This document shows positions 40,416-48,652 of a DNA stretch of 64,000 bases, piece by piece. The translations under genes were made by a program, and so were the position numbers. Source of the stretch: a virus; the IMG/VR virus record IMGVR_UViG_3300045747_000454, positions 52,034-116,033 of that record; one strand, given 5' to 3'. The stretch's first letter is position 1. Each line of letters starts with the position of its first letter. Under the pieces are notes generated by a model. It saw only the letters and a list, made by a program, of their open reading frames with translations, searched no databases and was not told where the DNA came from.

Positions 40416-41092
40416 ACCTACGAGACCTCTTCGAAGTTAAGAAGCCTGCGCTTCATCCATCTGAGCTCGGCGACCTACTTGCCGCCGATGCTGGGAAGTA
40501 TCTCAACACTGCTGGCGTGAAGACAAGCTTTCTGTACCGTGGTCTGACCGTCCCGCTTCAGAGCTACACGACCGAGGAGATCGACGGTAGCGAGGTGTCG
40601 TGGATCATCATGGACGCACGCCGTGATCGCGAACCCGTGAGCACGCCGAAGGCGTTCTCTAACGCCGCTGACGCCTACTTCAATCAGCACTTTCGTTGGA
40701 CGCCACGCCGCGATGGCACCTTCGCCGTCAAGAACCTCAGTCTCGCTCGCGACTACGGCGAGGGTAACATCTTCATTCCGCTCGGCGACTTTCGCTTCAT
40801 CTGGTCTGAGGACATTGCCGACCTCTACATCGCCTACGATGAGATCAAAGAGGACTGGTATGAAGCCAACCTGTCGAGAGACGAGATGATTGAGAAGTGG
40901 GTCGAGTATCTTGACACAGCTGGCTACACCAATCAAGACCTTGGGCGCGCTATTGCATCTGATCATGAGATCATGTTCGACTGCAATCAGTATCTGCTCG
41001 TTCATCTTCCGCTGTCTCGTGGTCCGAACGGTGGCACTGCTGTCGCTAAGGTCATGACCGCCCTCACCGGCATCAAGTACGGATACAAATGA
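40412..41092 (+). CDS. family-1 putative effector, paralogue 7 (ART-like)
   Basis: 226 residues. Leader M-N-L-R-D-L-F-E. Motifs: F-L-Y-R-G-L, G-T-F-A-V-K-N (the usual Thr/Ser at the second motif is Val-Lys), F-I-W-S-E-D-I-A-D-L-Y, D-H-E-I-M-F-D-C. The altered Ser/Thr motif may change activity. Coupled to gp15 by an ATGA overlap. Confidence 0.7.
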   Translation: MNLRDLFEVKKPALHPSELGDLLAADAGKYLNTAGVKTSFLYRGLTVPLQSYTTEEIDGSEVSWIIMDARRDREPVSTPKAFSNAADAYFNQHFRWTPRRDGTFAVKNLSLARDYGEGNIFIPLGDFRFIWSEDIADLYIAYDEIKEDWYEANLSRDEMIEKWVEYLDTAGYTNQDLGRAIASDHEIMFDCNQYLLVHLPLSRGPNGGTAVAKVMTALTGIKYGYK

Positions 41093-41877
41093 TCTCTAAC
41101 TACCACTTTGACAATCAGCTGCGCGCTTACATGCTGCAGTTCGTCAGCATCTTCTACGGACTGCAGGTGCAGACTGGCAAGGGCGAGTGCGATGAACCTG
41201 AGTTCATTCAAGTGCCAGTCGTCATCGGCAACAAGGACAAGGTCGTTGCTGCCATCATGACTGGCAACACCAACAATCGGTCGTTCGCGCTGCCGCTGAT
41301 GTCTGCTCACCTCGTCTCACTTGCACAGGCGCCAGAGCGCCGCAAGGTGCAGGCGTACGTCGACCAGCGCGTCACGATGAAGGCTGGTGGTGTGTTCCCA
41401 GATGACCTGACGGTTGTCAAGCGCGCCATGCCAATCCCATACAACATGACGCTCGAGCTGTCCATCTACGCCTCGAACATGCAGCAGCGCGATCAGATTC
41501 TCGAGCAGCTGCTGGTGCTGTTCAACCCAGACCTGCAGATTCAAAAGAGCGATGGACCATTCGACTGGACGAAGTTGACGAAGGTCGAGCTGACCGACAT
41601 CAGCAACGAGGAGAATTATCCGACTGGCACTGACAAGCGGATAATCACCTGGACTCTAATGTTCGAGGTTCCAATCTATCTGAGCATTCCAATGGGCGTC
41701 AAGGACGATCTGGTGCGCCGCATCACGATTCGCATCGGCGACCTTGACAGCATGCAGATTGGCGTCGTTGATGAGAACGGTGAGATTCTGCCGTTCGGCA
41801 CCGTGCTGACCACGCTTGACATCACGACTCGCGACCCGTCTGGTCCGACACCATTCCCACCGACGCCACTGCCATGA
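41089..41877 (+). CDS. 15: tail completion / sheath stabiliser gp15
   Basis: A 262-residue protein of the T4 gp15 family (272 residues in T4), forming the ring that caps the finished tail and stabilises the sheath. N-terminal N-Y-H-F-D-N-Q-L-R-A-Y-M-L-Q-F-V-S-I-F-Y-G-L-Q-V and P-I-P-Y-N-M-T-L-E-L-S-I-Y-A-S-N-M-Q-Q are diagnostic. It is embedded in the effector operon and coupled on both sides, so expression of the two groups is linked. Confidence 0.93.
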   Translation: MISNYHFDNQLRAYMLQFVSIFYGLQVQTGKGECDEPEFIQVPVVIGNKDKVVAAIMTGNTNNRSFALPLMSAHLVSLAQAPERRKVQAYVDQRVTMKAGGVFPDDLTVVKRAMPIPYNMTLELSIYASNMQQRDQILEQLLVLFNPDLQIQKSDGPFDWTKLTKVELTDISNEENYPTGTDKRIITWTLMFEVPIYLSIPMGVKDDLVRRITIRIGDLDSMQIGVVDENGEILPFGTVLTTLDITTRDPSGPTPFPPTPLP

Positions 41878-43421
41878 TCACCTTTCGTCAGTATCTAGAA
41901 GAGCGCTCGATGAGCGCAACTGAGCTTGAGAAGGTCGCGACTCGGCACGCCAACACTGCGAAGATCGGCTTCGAGTTCGAGTTCGCCCTGCCGCCTGGAC
42001 ATCGCCTCATCTCCGCCGAGAGCAACGAGATGCGCGACACGGCAACGCTCGACGAGTTCGATGACATGGAGGAGCTGCTGCACGCTCTTGGTGCTGCTCG
42101 CCGAGACTTCAGCAGCTTCAACAGCGCCTACAACGATTGGAAGGAAGAAGCTCAGAACCTCTGGGTTGATGAGAACTGGAACGCCTATAACGAGAATGAT
42201 GAAGATGAGGGGCGCAGCGAAGCGTTGGATTACTACGAACGCAGAGAAGCTGAAGGCATGACCGAGCTCGAGTTCGTCAAGAGCGAGTATGGCAGTCGCC
42301 TTGAGATGCTGGCTCACTTTGGCGTGTCGCCAGACCACGGCTGGAGCGACGAGCGCAACAACGACCGATCAGCCTTCTACACCTCGCAAGCATCTGAGGA
42401 CGATGAGAAGTTCACGCACGAGCTTGTCGCCAAGGAGCTGCACAGCGACCTCGGCGTTGACATCGTTGTCCCAGCAATTGAACCACACGAACCGTCGACG
42501 CAGTGGATGGTGGTGCCAGATGGTTCAATCAGCGGTGGCAGCGGCGTCGAGGTCGTTTCACCACCGTTGCCGCTGAAGGAAGGTCTTGAGAAGCTTGCTG
42601 AGATGTTCGCGTGGATGAAGAGCCAGTACGTCATCACCAACGCGAGCACGGGCTTTCACATCAACGTCAGCACGCCAAATCTTTCGAACCTCGACCCAGT
42701 CAAGCTCATCGTCTTTCTCGGTGAGAAGCACGTGTTGACACAGTTCAATCGGGTGCTGAACACCTACACATCGCAGCAGTCTGAGCGCATCATCAACTCA
42801 GTCGGCTCATCAGGCAAAATGCCGAAGGAGGCGCAAGCGCTCATCGACCTGGCAAAGTCGGTGCTGTCCAATCAGAAGTACTCGTCGGTCAATCTGAGCA
42901 AGCTGGCGCACGGCTATCTTGAGTTTCGCATCGTCGGCAACGAGAACTATCACAAGCGCCTGAACGAGGTTCGCTCAGCCTCGCTGCGCTTCGTCTCAGC
43001 GCTTGAGGTCGCCTGCGACCCTGACGCCGAGCGCAAGCTGTACCTGAAGAAGCTGGCAGCGATGATGGACCTCGGTACGACGCGCGACCACAACGATGAC
43101 TTCGACAATCGCCCAATCACCGACATTCTCGACATGGCGAGCGAGAACAATCTACCGTATGACCAAATGATGGAGATGGCGAAGAAGGGCAACGTCACGG
43201 CAGTGCAGCGCGGCAAGGCGGTGAACTTCATCATCAACATTCTGATGGAGCAGCTTCACTCTTCATTTGTCTCACTCGGCATCAAGCATCCAAGCGCGCG
43301 CCACCGTGCTGAGCTGAAGCTGCTGCTGAAGCGCCTTGGAGTGACAACGGATGACCTTCACGCGGTGGCAGACAGACCTGAAAGTACCCTCAACCTTCGT
43401 TGGTTCTTCGCCGAAAAGTGA
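41874..43421 (+). CDS. amidoligase-like protein with internal-protein leader
   Basis: A 515-residue protein. Leader M-I-T-F-R-Q-Y-L-E-E. The body has the pattern of amidoligase (COOH-NH2 ligase, glutamine-synthetase-like fold) enzymes: I-G-F-E-F-E-F near residue 33, V-P-D-G-S-I-S-G-G-S-G-V-E-V-V-S-P-P near 220, T-G-F-H-I-N-V-S-T near 260, and G-Y-L-E-F-R-I-V-G-N near 345. Such enzymes form amide bonds using ATP, for example on peptides or proteins. With a cleavable leader and late operon it may be packaged and injected; its substrate is unknown. Confidence 0.7.
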   Translation: MITFRQYLEERSMSATELEKVATRHANTAKIGFEFEFALPPGHRLISAESNEMRDTATLDEFDDMEELLHALGAARRDFSSFNSAYNDWKEEAQNLWVDENWNAYNENDEDEGRSEALDYYERREAEGMTELEFVKSEYGSRLEMLAHFGVSPDHGWSDERNNDRSAFYTSQASEDDEKFTHELVAKELHSDLGVDIVVPAIEPHEPSTQWMVVPDGSISGGSGVEVVSPPLPLKEGLEKLAEMFAWMKSQYVITNASTGFHINVSTPNLSNLDPVKLIVFLGEKHVLTQFNRVLNTYTSQQSERIINSVGSSGKMPKEAQALIDLAKSVLSNQKYSSVNLSKLAHGYLEFRIVGNENYHKRLNEVRSASLRFVSALEVACDPDAERKLYLKKLAAMMDLGTTRDHNDDFDNRPITDILDMASENNLPYDQMMEMAKKGNVTAVQRGKAVNFIINILMEQLHSSFVSLGIKHPSARHRAELKLLLKRLGVTTDDLHAVADRPESTLNLRWFFAEK

Positions 43422-43452
43422 GTCGAAAACGATGGCGTGAAATCGTCATCGC

Positions 43453-43460
43453 CATAAATA
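43453..43460 (+). promoter_or_regulatory. late promoter box for gp18 (CATAAATA)
   Basis: GC-CATAAATA-CTCC, 55 bases before the gp18 ATG. The leader contains a hairpin ACGGTC-GTT-GACCGT (43479-43493) that may stabilise this highly expressed mRNA. Confidence 0.65.
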
Positions 43461-43514
43461 CTCCCATGAACAATCAGAACGGTCGTTGACCGTCTACTCA
43501 GGAGAAAATCAAAC

Positions 43515-45368
43515 ATGGCAGCTCTCATTTCACCGGGCGTAAGCGTAACGGTCACCGACCAAAGCTTCTTCTTCCCGACCGCTGCGGCGACAGTCCCGCT
43601 CATCTTCCTGGCAACTCGCGCCAACAAGCGTCAGGCTGACGGCGTCTCGACGGCGTCTGGCACGCTTGAAAGTGGCGTCGTTCGCACCATCACCTCAGTG
43701 ACGCAGTCGCTGCAGCTGTATGGCGTGCCGTACTTCCACACCGACATCTCTGGTCAGGGTCTGCACGGCGATGCTCGCAATGAGTACGGTCTGTTCACGC
43801 TGAACAACTTCCTCGGCATCGGCAACCGTGCCTTCGTCGTTCGCGCCAACATCGACCTGAATGACCAGACCGACACCTTCATGTCGCTCGGCACTCCAGT
43901 CGCTGAGAACCTTCAGTTCGTTGGTCTCGGCACTGGCACTTGCACTGGCATCAGCGCTGCATCAAGCCTGGTCAAGACGCAGACGATCACTGTGACCTTC
44001 TCAAGCCCAACGTCCTTCGGCATCACTGGCTCGGTCAGCGGCTACATCACCGCCGGCAACGTCGGTCAACCATTGCCAGTCGCATCGCCAATTCAGCTGT
44101 CGATCACCGCTGGTGCTGGTGTTGGTTCGCACGCCTTCGTCGCTGGCGACAAGTTCACCTTCGATCTCGTTTACGCTGCTACCCCAGCCGTTGGCAACAC
44201 GGGTAATGGCACCGTCACAAGTCTGCGCACTGACGCTTATCTGACGAACAGCGTTTGGACCATCACGTTCTCGTCACCGACCGCCTACTCGGTGTCTGAC
44301 GGCATCAACACTCCAGACTCTGGCGTCGTTGGCTCGCCGTTCGACAACAACAAGCTGAACTTCACCATTCTGGCTGGCACACTCCCGTTCGTCGCTGGCG
44401 ACGAGTTCGACATCACCGCAGCTCAAGTTCAAATCGTCTCGCCGCTCGGCTCGACCGACCTGGCTCGTCGCGGTGAGATCGCCAAGGCTCTGCGCGCCGC
44501 GATTGGTCTCAACGTCGAAATCCGTTCTGAGCTCTATGAGTACAACCTCATTGTCTGCCCAGGCAACTACGACGTCGCAGCCTCGCTCATCGACCTCGCC
44601 AACAGCATTCACGACGAAGCCTTCGTTCTGCTCGACACACCGTGCGACCTGAACCCAGAGCAAGTCACATCGTGGGCAATGACCTCGAAGCGTCAAGGCG
44701 GCAACGGCAACGCGTACTACTACCCATGGGCCATTCAGTCGAACCTCGACGGCGCCCTCGTGTTGATCCCGCCATCGGCTGTCGCGCTGCGCACGCTGGC
44801 TTTCAGCGATGATCAGTCGTACGTCTGGTTCGCACCAGCCGGTACCGCTCGTGGTCGCACCTTCGGCATTCAGTCGGTTGGCTACGTCACCGGCACGCTC
44901 GGCACCGCAACGACCTTCATCGAGACGAACCTGAACCAAGGTCAGCGCGATGACATGTACATTCAAGGCCACGCCATCAACCCAATCACATTCTTCCCAG
45001 GTCGTGGTACCCTCGTCTGGGGTCAGAAGACCTCGCAGTACGACTCGTCAGCCATGGACCGTATCAACGTCGTCCGTGGTGTCATGTTCCTGCGTCGTGT
45101 GCTTCGCAAGGGTGCGATGCCGTTCGTGTTCGAACCGAATGACCAGATCACTCGTGACAACCTGAAGGCAGCCGCCGACGCTCTGCTCAGTGACATGATG
45201 GTCAAGCGCGGTCTCTATGACTTCGCCACCTACTGCGATGGCACGAACAACACGCCAACCGTGATCGACAACAACCAGCTGATCCTGGACATTGCCATCA
45301 AGCCAACGCGTGCGGCAGAGTTCATCTCCATCCCAATCCGCGTCGTGGCTACTTCAGCCACTATCTAA
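43515..45368 (+). CDS. 18: tail sheath protein gp18
   Basis: A 617-residue contractile sheath protein (T4 gp18 is 659). The start A-A-L-I-S-P-G-V-S-V-T-V-T-D-Q-S is typical of sheath proteins; residues about 130-310 are variable outer beta domains; the conserved C-terminal domain includes V-R-G-V-M-F-L-R-R-V-L and A-D-A-L-L-S-D-M-M-V-K-R-G and ends with I-A-I-K-P-T-R-A-A-E-F-I-S-I-P-I. Ribosome site AGGAG lies 11 bases before the ATG. Confidence 0.96.
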   Translation: MAALISPGVSVTVTDQSFFFPTAAATVPLIFLATRANKRQADGVSTASGTLESGVVRTITSVTQSLQLYGVPYFHTDISGQGLHGDARNEYGLFTLNNFLGIGNRAFVVRANIDLNDQTDTFMSLGTPVAENLQFVGLGTGTCTGISAASSLVKTQTITVTFSSPTSFGITGSVSGYITAGNVGQPLPVASPIQLSITAGAGVGSHAFVAGDKFTFDLVYAATPAVGNTGNGTVTSLRTDAYLTNSVWTITFSSPTAYSVSDGINTPDSGVVGSPFDNNKLNFTILAGTLPFVAGDEFDITAAQVQIVSPLGSTDLARRGEIAKALRAAIGLNVEIRSELYEYNLIVCPGNYDVAASLIDLANSIHDEAFVLLDTPCDLNPEQVTSWAMTSKRQGGNGNAYYYPWAIQSNLDGALVLIPPSAVALRTLAFSDDQSYVWFAPAGTARGRTFGIQSVGYVTGTLGTATTFIETNLNQGQRDDMYIQGHAINPITFFPGRGTLVWGQKTSQYDSSAMDRINVVRGVMFLRRVLRKGAMPFVFEPNDQITRDNLKAAADALLSDMMVKRGLYDFATYCDGTNNTPTVIDNNQLILDIAIKPTRAAEFISIPIRVVATSATI

Positions 45369-45390
45369 GTCGACCAGCGCGTCGACGAAT

Positions 45391-45406
45391 GGGGACCTAG
45401 GTCCCC
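45391..45406 (+). terminator. palindromic hairpin after gp18
   Basis: GGGGACCTAGGTCCCC is a perfect palindrome 20 bases after the gp18 stop. No U-tract follows. Similar palindromes follow gp19 (50886) and two other gene ends. Confidence 0.55.
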
Positions 45407-45411
45407 GTTGC

Positions 45412-45419
45412 TGTAAATA
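45412..45419 (+). promoter_or_regulatory. late promoter box (TGTAAATA)
   Basis: GC-TGTAAATA-GACG, 31 bases before the ATG at 45451. Confidence 0.6.
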
Positions 45420-45450
45420 GACGCAGCACAATCCACACCGGAGATGACAC

Positions 45451-46089
45451 ATGAAGGTCACTGAACTATTCGAAGCCTACTCAGTTCTGCCAAAGCTTGA
45501 GAACATTGGAACCATCGGCGTCAAGCAGGCTGGCAACGTCTACACCGTGTCAGCCAGCGCCAAGTCAGGTCCCATCGTGGCCGGCATCATGAGCGTTTGC
45601 AAGACGCTCGGCAGCAAGAAGGGCTACACGCTCAAGACCCTCACTGGCAAGGTCATCGACCAATCGGTGCTGTTCAAGCTCTATGACACTCGCCCATACG
45701 GCGTGAAGGTCGTGTCCGACGAGCCGAACGCCGCCGAGGTGATTCAGAAGGCAGCGGAGTCCGCTACCGCTGGAGTCATCTCTGACTTCAAGAAGATGGT
45801 GCAGCACAAGAAGGACGCGCCGAAGCGTAAGGCTGAAGCGTCGAAGTACGCTGCCGCTGGTCGCCGTGAAGACATGAAGAAGTACGACGAGCTCTACGGC
45901 AAGGGTACTTGGAACCGTGTCACGTACAAGCAAGAAGGTGGCGACGACGGCTATCAGTACGTCGTGCGCGTCGATGGCAGAGTGATTGACAATGGTCTCA
46001 CGCTGTCTTCAGCCAAGTACGAGAAGCGTGAAGCGGTCAAGCGTCTCGCCAAGAAGGAAGGTCTGGGAACCTTCGGGAAGAAGTCATGA
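45451..46089 (+). CDS. putative packaged internal protein, unknown function
   Basis: A 212-residue very basic protein. Leader M-K-V-T-E-L-F-E-A. A small beta domain (about residues 20-100) is followed by a Lys/Ala/Glu-rich helical region (120-160) and a strand-rich end with Y-Q-Y-V-V-R-V-D-G-R-V. Basic composition and leader resemble T4 internal proteins, which are packed with DNA. No enzyme motif seen. First of three coupled genes. Confidence 0.7.
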   Translation: MKVTELFEAYSVLPKLENIGTIGVKQAGNVYTVSASAKSGPIVAGIMSVCKTLGSKKGYTLKTLTGKVIDQSVLFKLYDTRPYGVKVVSDEPNAAEVIQKAAESATAGVISDFKKMVQHKKDAPKRKAEASKYAAAGRREDMKKYDELYGKGTWNRVTYKQEGGDDGYQYVVRVDGRVIDNGLTLSSAKYEKREAVKRLAKKEGLGTFGKKS

Positions 46090-46433
46090 AGGTAACTGAA
46101 CTATTCGAAAGTCTGGCACCAGGTCAAGCGGCTTGGAAGGCTGAGATGACGAAAAAGGGAGCCGTCAAGTTCAAGCGCGACGAGCACGGCGGTGGCGCCG
46201 TTGATCGCATCGTCGCCTACAACGAGGCTGGCAAGGTCGTTGGTGGCTTCAATCTGAAGGCACGCGTCGCCGAAGGCGTCAAGGACAACTCCGAGAAGCT
46301 GGCAACGCTGAAGCGCCGCCTTCGTGAGCTGACAACTGACTTTCACAACATGGGCTACACCTTCGGTGAGGCTGAGCGCAAGCTTCGCGTCAAGCAGATC
46401 AAAGACGAGATTGCCGAGATCGAGGCGAAGTGA
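46086..46433 (+). CDS. putative packaged internal protein, unknown function
   Basis: A 115-residue basic protein. Leader M-K-V-T-E-L-F-E-S is nearly identical to that of the previous gene although the bodies differ. The C-terminal half is a charged helix (L-A-T-L-K-R-R-L-R-E-L; K-Q-I-K-D-E-I-A-E-I-E). ATGA overlap with the previous gene. Confidence 0.65.
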   Translation: MKVTELFESLAPGQAAWKAEMTKKGAVKFKRDEHGGGAVDRIVAYNEAGKVVGGFNLKARVAEGVKDNSEKLATLKRRLRELTTDFHNMGYTFGEAERKLRVKQIKDEIAEIEAK

Positions 46434-46993
46434 TCACCTTCAAGCAGTTCCTCGAAGAGGAAGAACGAACCATCCACGCCAAGAAGATCAAGGACGCAAA
46501 GCCTTGGTCTGCTAAGCTGGCTGAGGGCGACTACACCATCGGTGACGTCACGTTCAGCGCAGCCAATGGTCTTGGCGCGGTGCCGTACAATCAAGAGGTC
46601 AACTACTTCGGCTTCGTCGGGATGACAAAGCCATCAACGTTTCTAGAGCTCGCTCTGCCGCACGACGGTCAGCGTGAGCTTGACGCGAGCAACATTCAGC
46701 GGCTGATTGAGGAGGGCTACGCGTGTGGCATTCCGTTCATGCAGCTTCGACTGAACGACGAGGGTCTGCCACGCATCGAGGGGCATGAGGGTCGAGCTCG
46801 CATGATTGCCATTCAGAAGATTCTCGGCGATCAACCAATCCCAGTTCACTTTCTGCTGATGAACGGACTGCGCTCGAAGAACCTGACGCCAGAGCGTCTC
46901 GAAGCTATTCGGGATGGCATCGAGTCTGAGAACGGCAGCAAGTACGTTCGACATCCATTCTCACGAATCTACGTCAAGGGCGAAGCCGCCTAA
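46430..46993 (+). CDS. putative packaged protein with ParB-like motif
   Basis: A 187-residue protein starting with GTG (GTGA overlap). Leader M-I-T-F-K-Q-F-L-E-E. The body contains G-Y-A-C-G-I-P-F-M-Q-L-R-L, then R-I-E-G-H-E-G-R-A-R-M-I-A-I-Q-K-I and P-I-P-V-H-F-L-L, which resembles the G-H-x-R motif of ParB/sulfiredoxin-like domains found in many phage proteins. A DNA-binding, nuclease or ATP-linked role is possible; the match is short. Confidence 0.6.
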   Translation: MITFKQFLEEEERTIHAKKIKDAKPWSAKLAEGDYTIGDVTFSAANGLGAVPYNQEVNYFGFVGMTKPSTFLELALPHDGQRELDASNIQRLIEEGYACGIPFMQLRLNDEGLPRIEGHEGRARMIAIQKILGDQPIPVHFLLMNGLRSKNLTPERLEAIRDGIESENGSKYVRHPFSRIYVKGEAA

Positions 46994-46998
46994 AACGA

Positions 46999-47024
46999 CA
47001 ATGGGAGTCGACTAACTCCCATTG
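46999..47024 (+). terminator. hairpin between convergent genes
   Basis: CAATGGGAGT and ACTCCCATTG pair perfectly around the loop CGACTA. It lies between the end of the plus-strand tagged genes and the end of the minus-strand modification operon. Confidence 0.6.
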
Positions 47025-47040
47025 GGTGAACCGCACGCGA

Positions 47041-47077
47041 TTCCTTATTTGCCTACTAATGCTATTAAATGTGCGCG
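47041..47077 (-). repeat. 37-bp element, copy B (inverted relative to 17819-17855)
   Basis: On the minus strand this starts CGCGCACATTTAATAGC and matches copy A at 35 of 37 bases. Here it overlaps the last codons and stop of the kinase gene (minus strand GCG-CAC-ATT-TAA). Confidence 0.8.
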
Positions 47078-47625
47078 AGTGATTTTGTGATCACGAAGTA
47101 GACGCACATGTCGAACACGTAGTCGCTCCACATCGTCCGAGTCGTTGGTTGATCATCGGTATCACGGTCGAGGACCTGATAGTTGGTGCCGTACTTCTGG
47201 TACTCTGTGAGACCGGCATTGAACTGCTCAACGGTTAACTTGATGCGATCGTCGACGAAGGGTTGCGTGACGGGTGGTCGAGTGAAGAAGACCTCGAGCA
47301 CGTCGAACCGACGTAGAAACTCTGCGTGATAGAACTCAGACACAGCGGTCGACTCGCCACGCAGCACCTTGTCGTAGACGAGGTTCGACACGACGAAGCG
47401 GTCGAGCAGATAGACCTTGGACGGGTCGAGCAGCTCGAACATCGAGAACAGCAGCTCGAAGTCCTTCTCGGTGTTGATGCGCAGCAGGTCGCCAGACGGC
47501 AGCGTCTTCTTGAACTCGATGATGTGCGCAGCACCAGGACACGCGTGCTTCACTTGGCGCATCATCGTTGACTTGCCGCAGTTGTCCATGCCGTCGAAGA
47601 CAATGAAGCTAGTTTTTGCAGACAC
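47065..47625 (-). CDS. deoxynucleoside monophosphate / thymidylate-type kinase
   Basis: A 186-residue P-loop kinase. Walker A is D-G-M-D-N-C-G-K-S-T (about residues 10-19); V-Y-L-L-D-R-F-V-V-S-N-L-V-Y is the D-R-x-x-x-S motif of thymidylate kinases. I start at the GTG at 47625, which overlaps the end of the glycosyltransferase-like gene. With the hydroxymethylase in the same operon it probably phosphorylates the modified monophosphate, the job T4 gp1 does. Confidence 0.8.
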   Translation of the reverse strand: MSAKTSFIVFDGMDNCGKSTMMRQVKHACPGAAHIIEFKKTLPSGDLLRINTEKDFELLFSMFELLDPSKVYLLDRFVVSNLVYDKVLRGESTAVSEFYHAEFLRRFDVLEVFFTRPPVTQPFVDDRIKLTVEQFNAGLTEYQKYGTNYQVLDRDTDDQPTTRTMWSDYVFDMCVYFVITKSLAHI

Positions 47626-48652
47626 GCACGAACTCCTGGTTGTAGTACTGGTCGGTCTCCGCCGGCTCGTAGACGAACGGAGTATGGTCGAGCATATTAT
47701 ACCACGCCGTCTCAAGCGCAGTCTCAAGCTGATCGAGGTTGTCGATCGCCACTGGGTTGTCGATCAGGTTCGAGGTGAACGTCACCATTGGGCAACCGTA
47801 GTACAGAAACTCGACGGTGCCTGGGTGCAGGACCGTGTCGATGTCGTCGAGCATCACGATCATCGGCACCGAGTCGAGGTGACCGTAGTACTCGGCCTTC
47901 GTCGGCTTGATCCGTTGAACATAGTCTGGCAGCGCGTCGCCACTGCTCTCGTTCGGATCGGTGATGACGACGAACCAGCCCTTGTCGGCGAGGCCTTGGC
48001 GCTCGAACGCTTCGAGAAACTCAGTCCACTTGTAGGCCTTGTCGGACAGGCGGAACGGCCAGAAGATCAGCATCGGGTCGCAGGCCGGCGGCGTTGGCTT
48101 GGACTTCGGCAACAGCAGCGAGTGCGCGCACTTCAGATCGAAGAAGACACGGTCGATCAGGTCCGGACGAACCTCGAGGATGTACTCGCGCTGTCGAGGG
48201 TTGATGACCGTCGTGAAGAGCGATTGCTCGATCGACTTCAGATCCTTCTCGAAGAACTTGTCGATGTACGGCCGATCGAGCTCTGGCAGCTTCGTGATGT
48301 TGAAGTTGTAGATGACCGGCAGCTTGCCGTAGTAGCCAGTGATGTCGGTGATCAGCAGGTCGAAGCCGTGAATCTTGTCCACGTCGTTCGCAGCCCAGAA
48401 GATCTCACGAGTCTCGACGGCATTCTCGCCGTACTCGAACGGACGAATCTTGATGCGGTCGGTTCGAGCGTGAACGAAGGCAGCGGCCTCAGCGTAGTCG
48501 CTCGAGTTGAGCGGCACGCCGAGCGCGACGTAGTCGAAGTCGGACGCGAGCGCGCGAGCTAGAGCCAGCTGAAAGTTGCCATCCTTGAGGATGGCGTACT
48601 TGCCGGTCTCATAGCTGCGCATCGAGAAGATGGGCAGCCAGAGCGCTCTCAT
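47609..48652 (-). CDS. glycosyltransferase-like protein (GT-B type)
   Basis: A 347-residue protein. The C-terminal half has a GT-B look: I-F-W-P-F-R-L-S-D-K-A-Y-K-W, V-V-I-T-D-P-N-E, and H-P-G-T-V-E-F-L-Y-Y-G-C-P-M-V (a nucleotide-sugar-binding type loop). It is coupled by ATGA to the hydroxymethylase gene, so DNA base glycosylation is the likely job, as with T4 alpha- and beta-glucosyltransferases, but no residue-level match to those is visible. Ends in TAG. Confidence 0.6.
   Translation of the reverse strand: MRALWLPIFSMRSYETGKYAILKDGNFQLALARALASDFDYVALGVPLNSSDYAEAAAFVHARTDRIKIRPFEYGENAVETREIFWAANDVDKIHGFDLLITDITGYYGKLPVIYNFNITKLPELDRPYIDKFFEKDLKSIEQSLFTTVINPRQREYILEVRPDLIDRVFFDLKCAHSLLLPKSKPTPPACDPMLIFWPFRLSDKAYKWTEFLEAFERQGLADKGWFVVITDPNESSGDALPDYVQRIKPTKAEYYGHLDSVPMIVMLDDIDTVLHPGTVEFLYYGCPMVTFTSNLIDNPVAIDNLDQLETALETAWYNMLDHTPFVYEPAETDQYYNQEFVRVCKN

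Noticed and set aside
47417-48562. 381-codon plus-strand frame
   Set aside because: Fully opposite the kinase and glycosyltransferase-like genes, with Val/Arg/Asp-rich sequence typical of an antisense shadow in GC-rich DNA.
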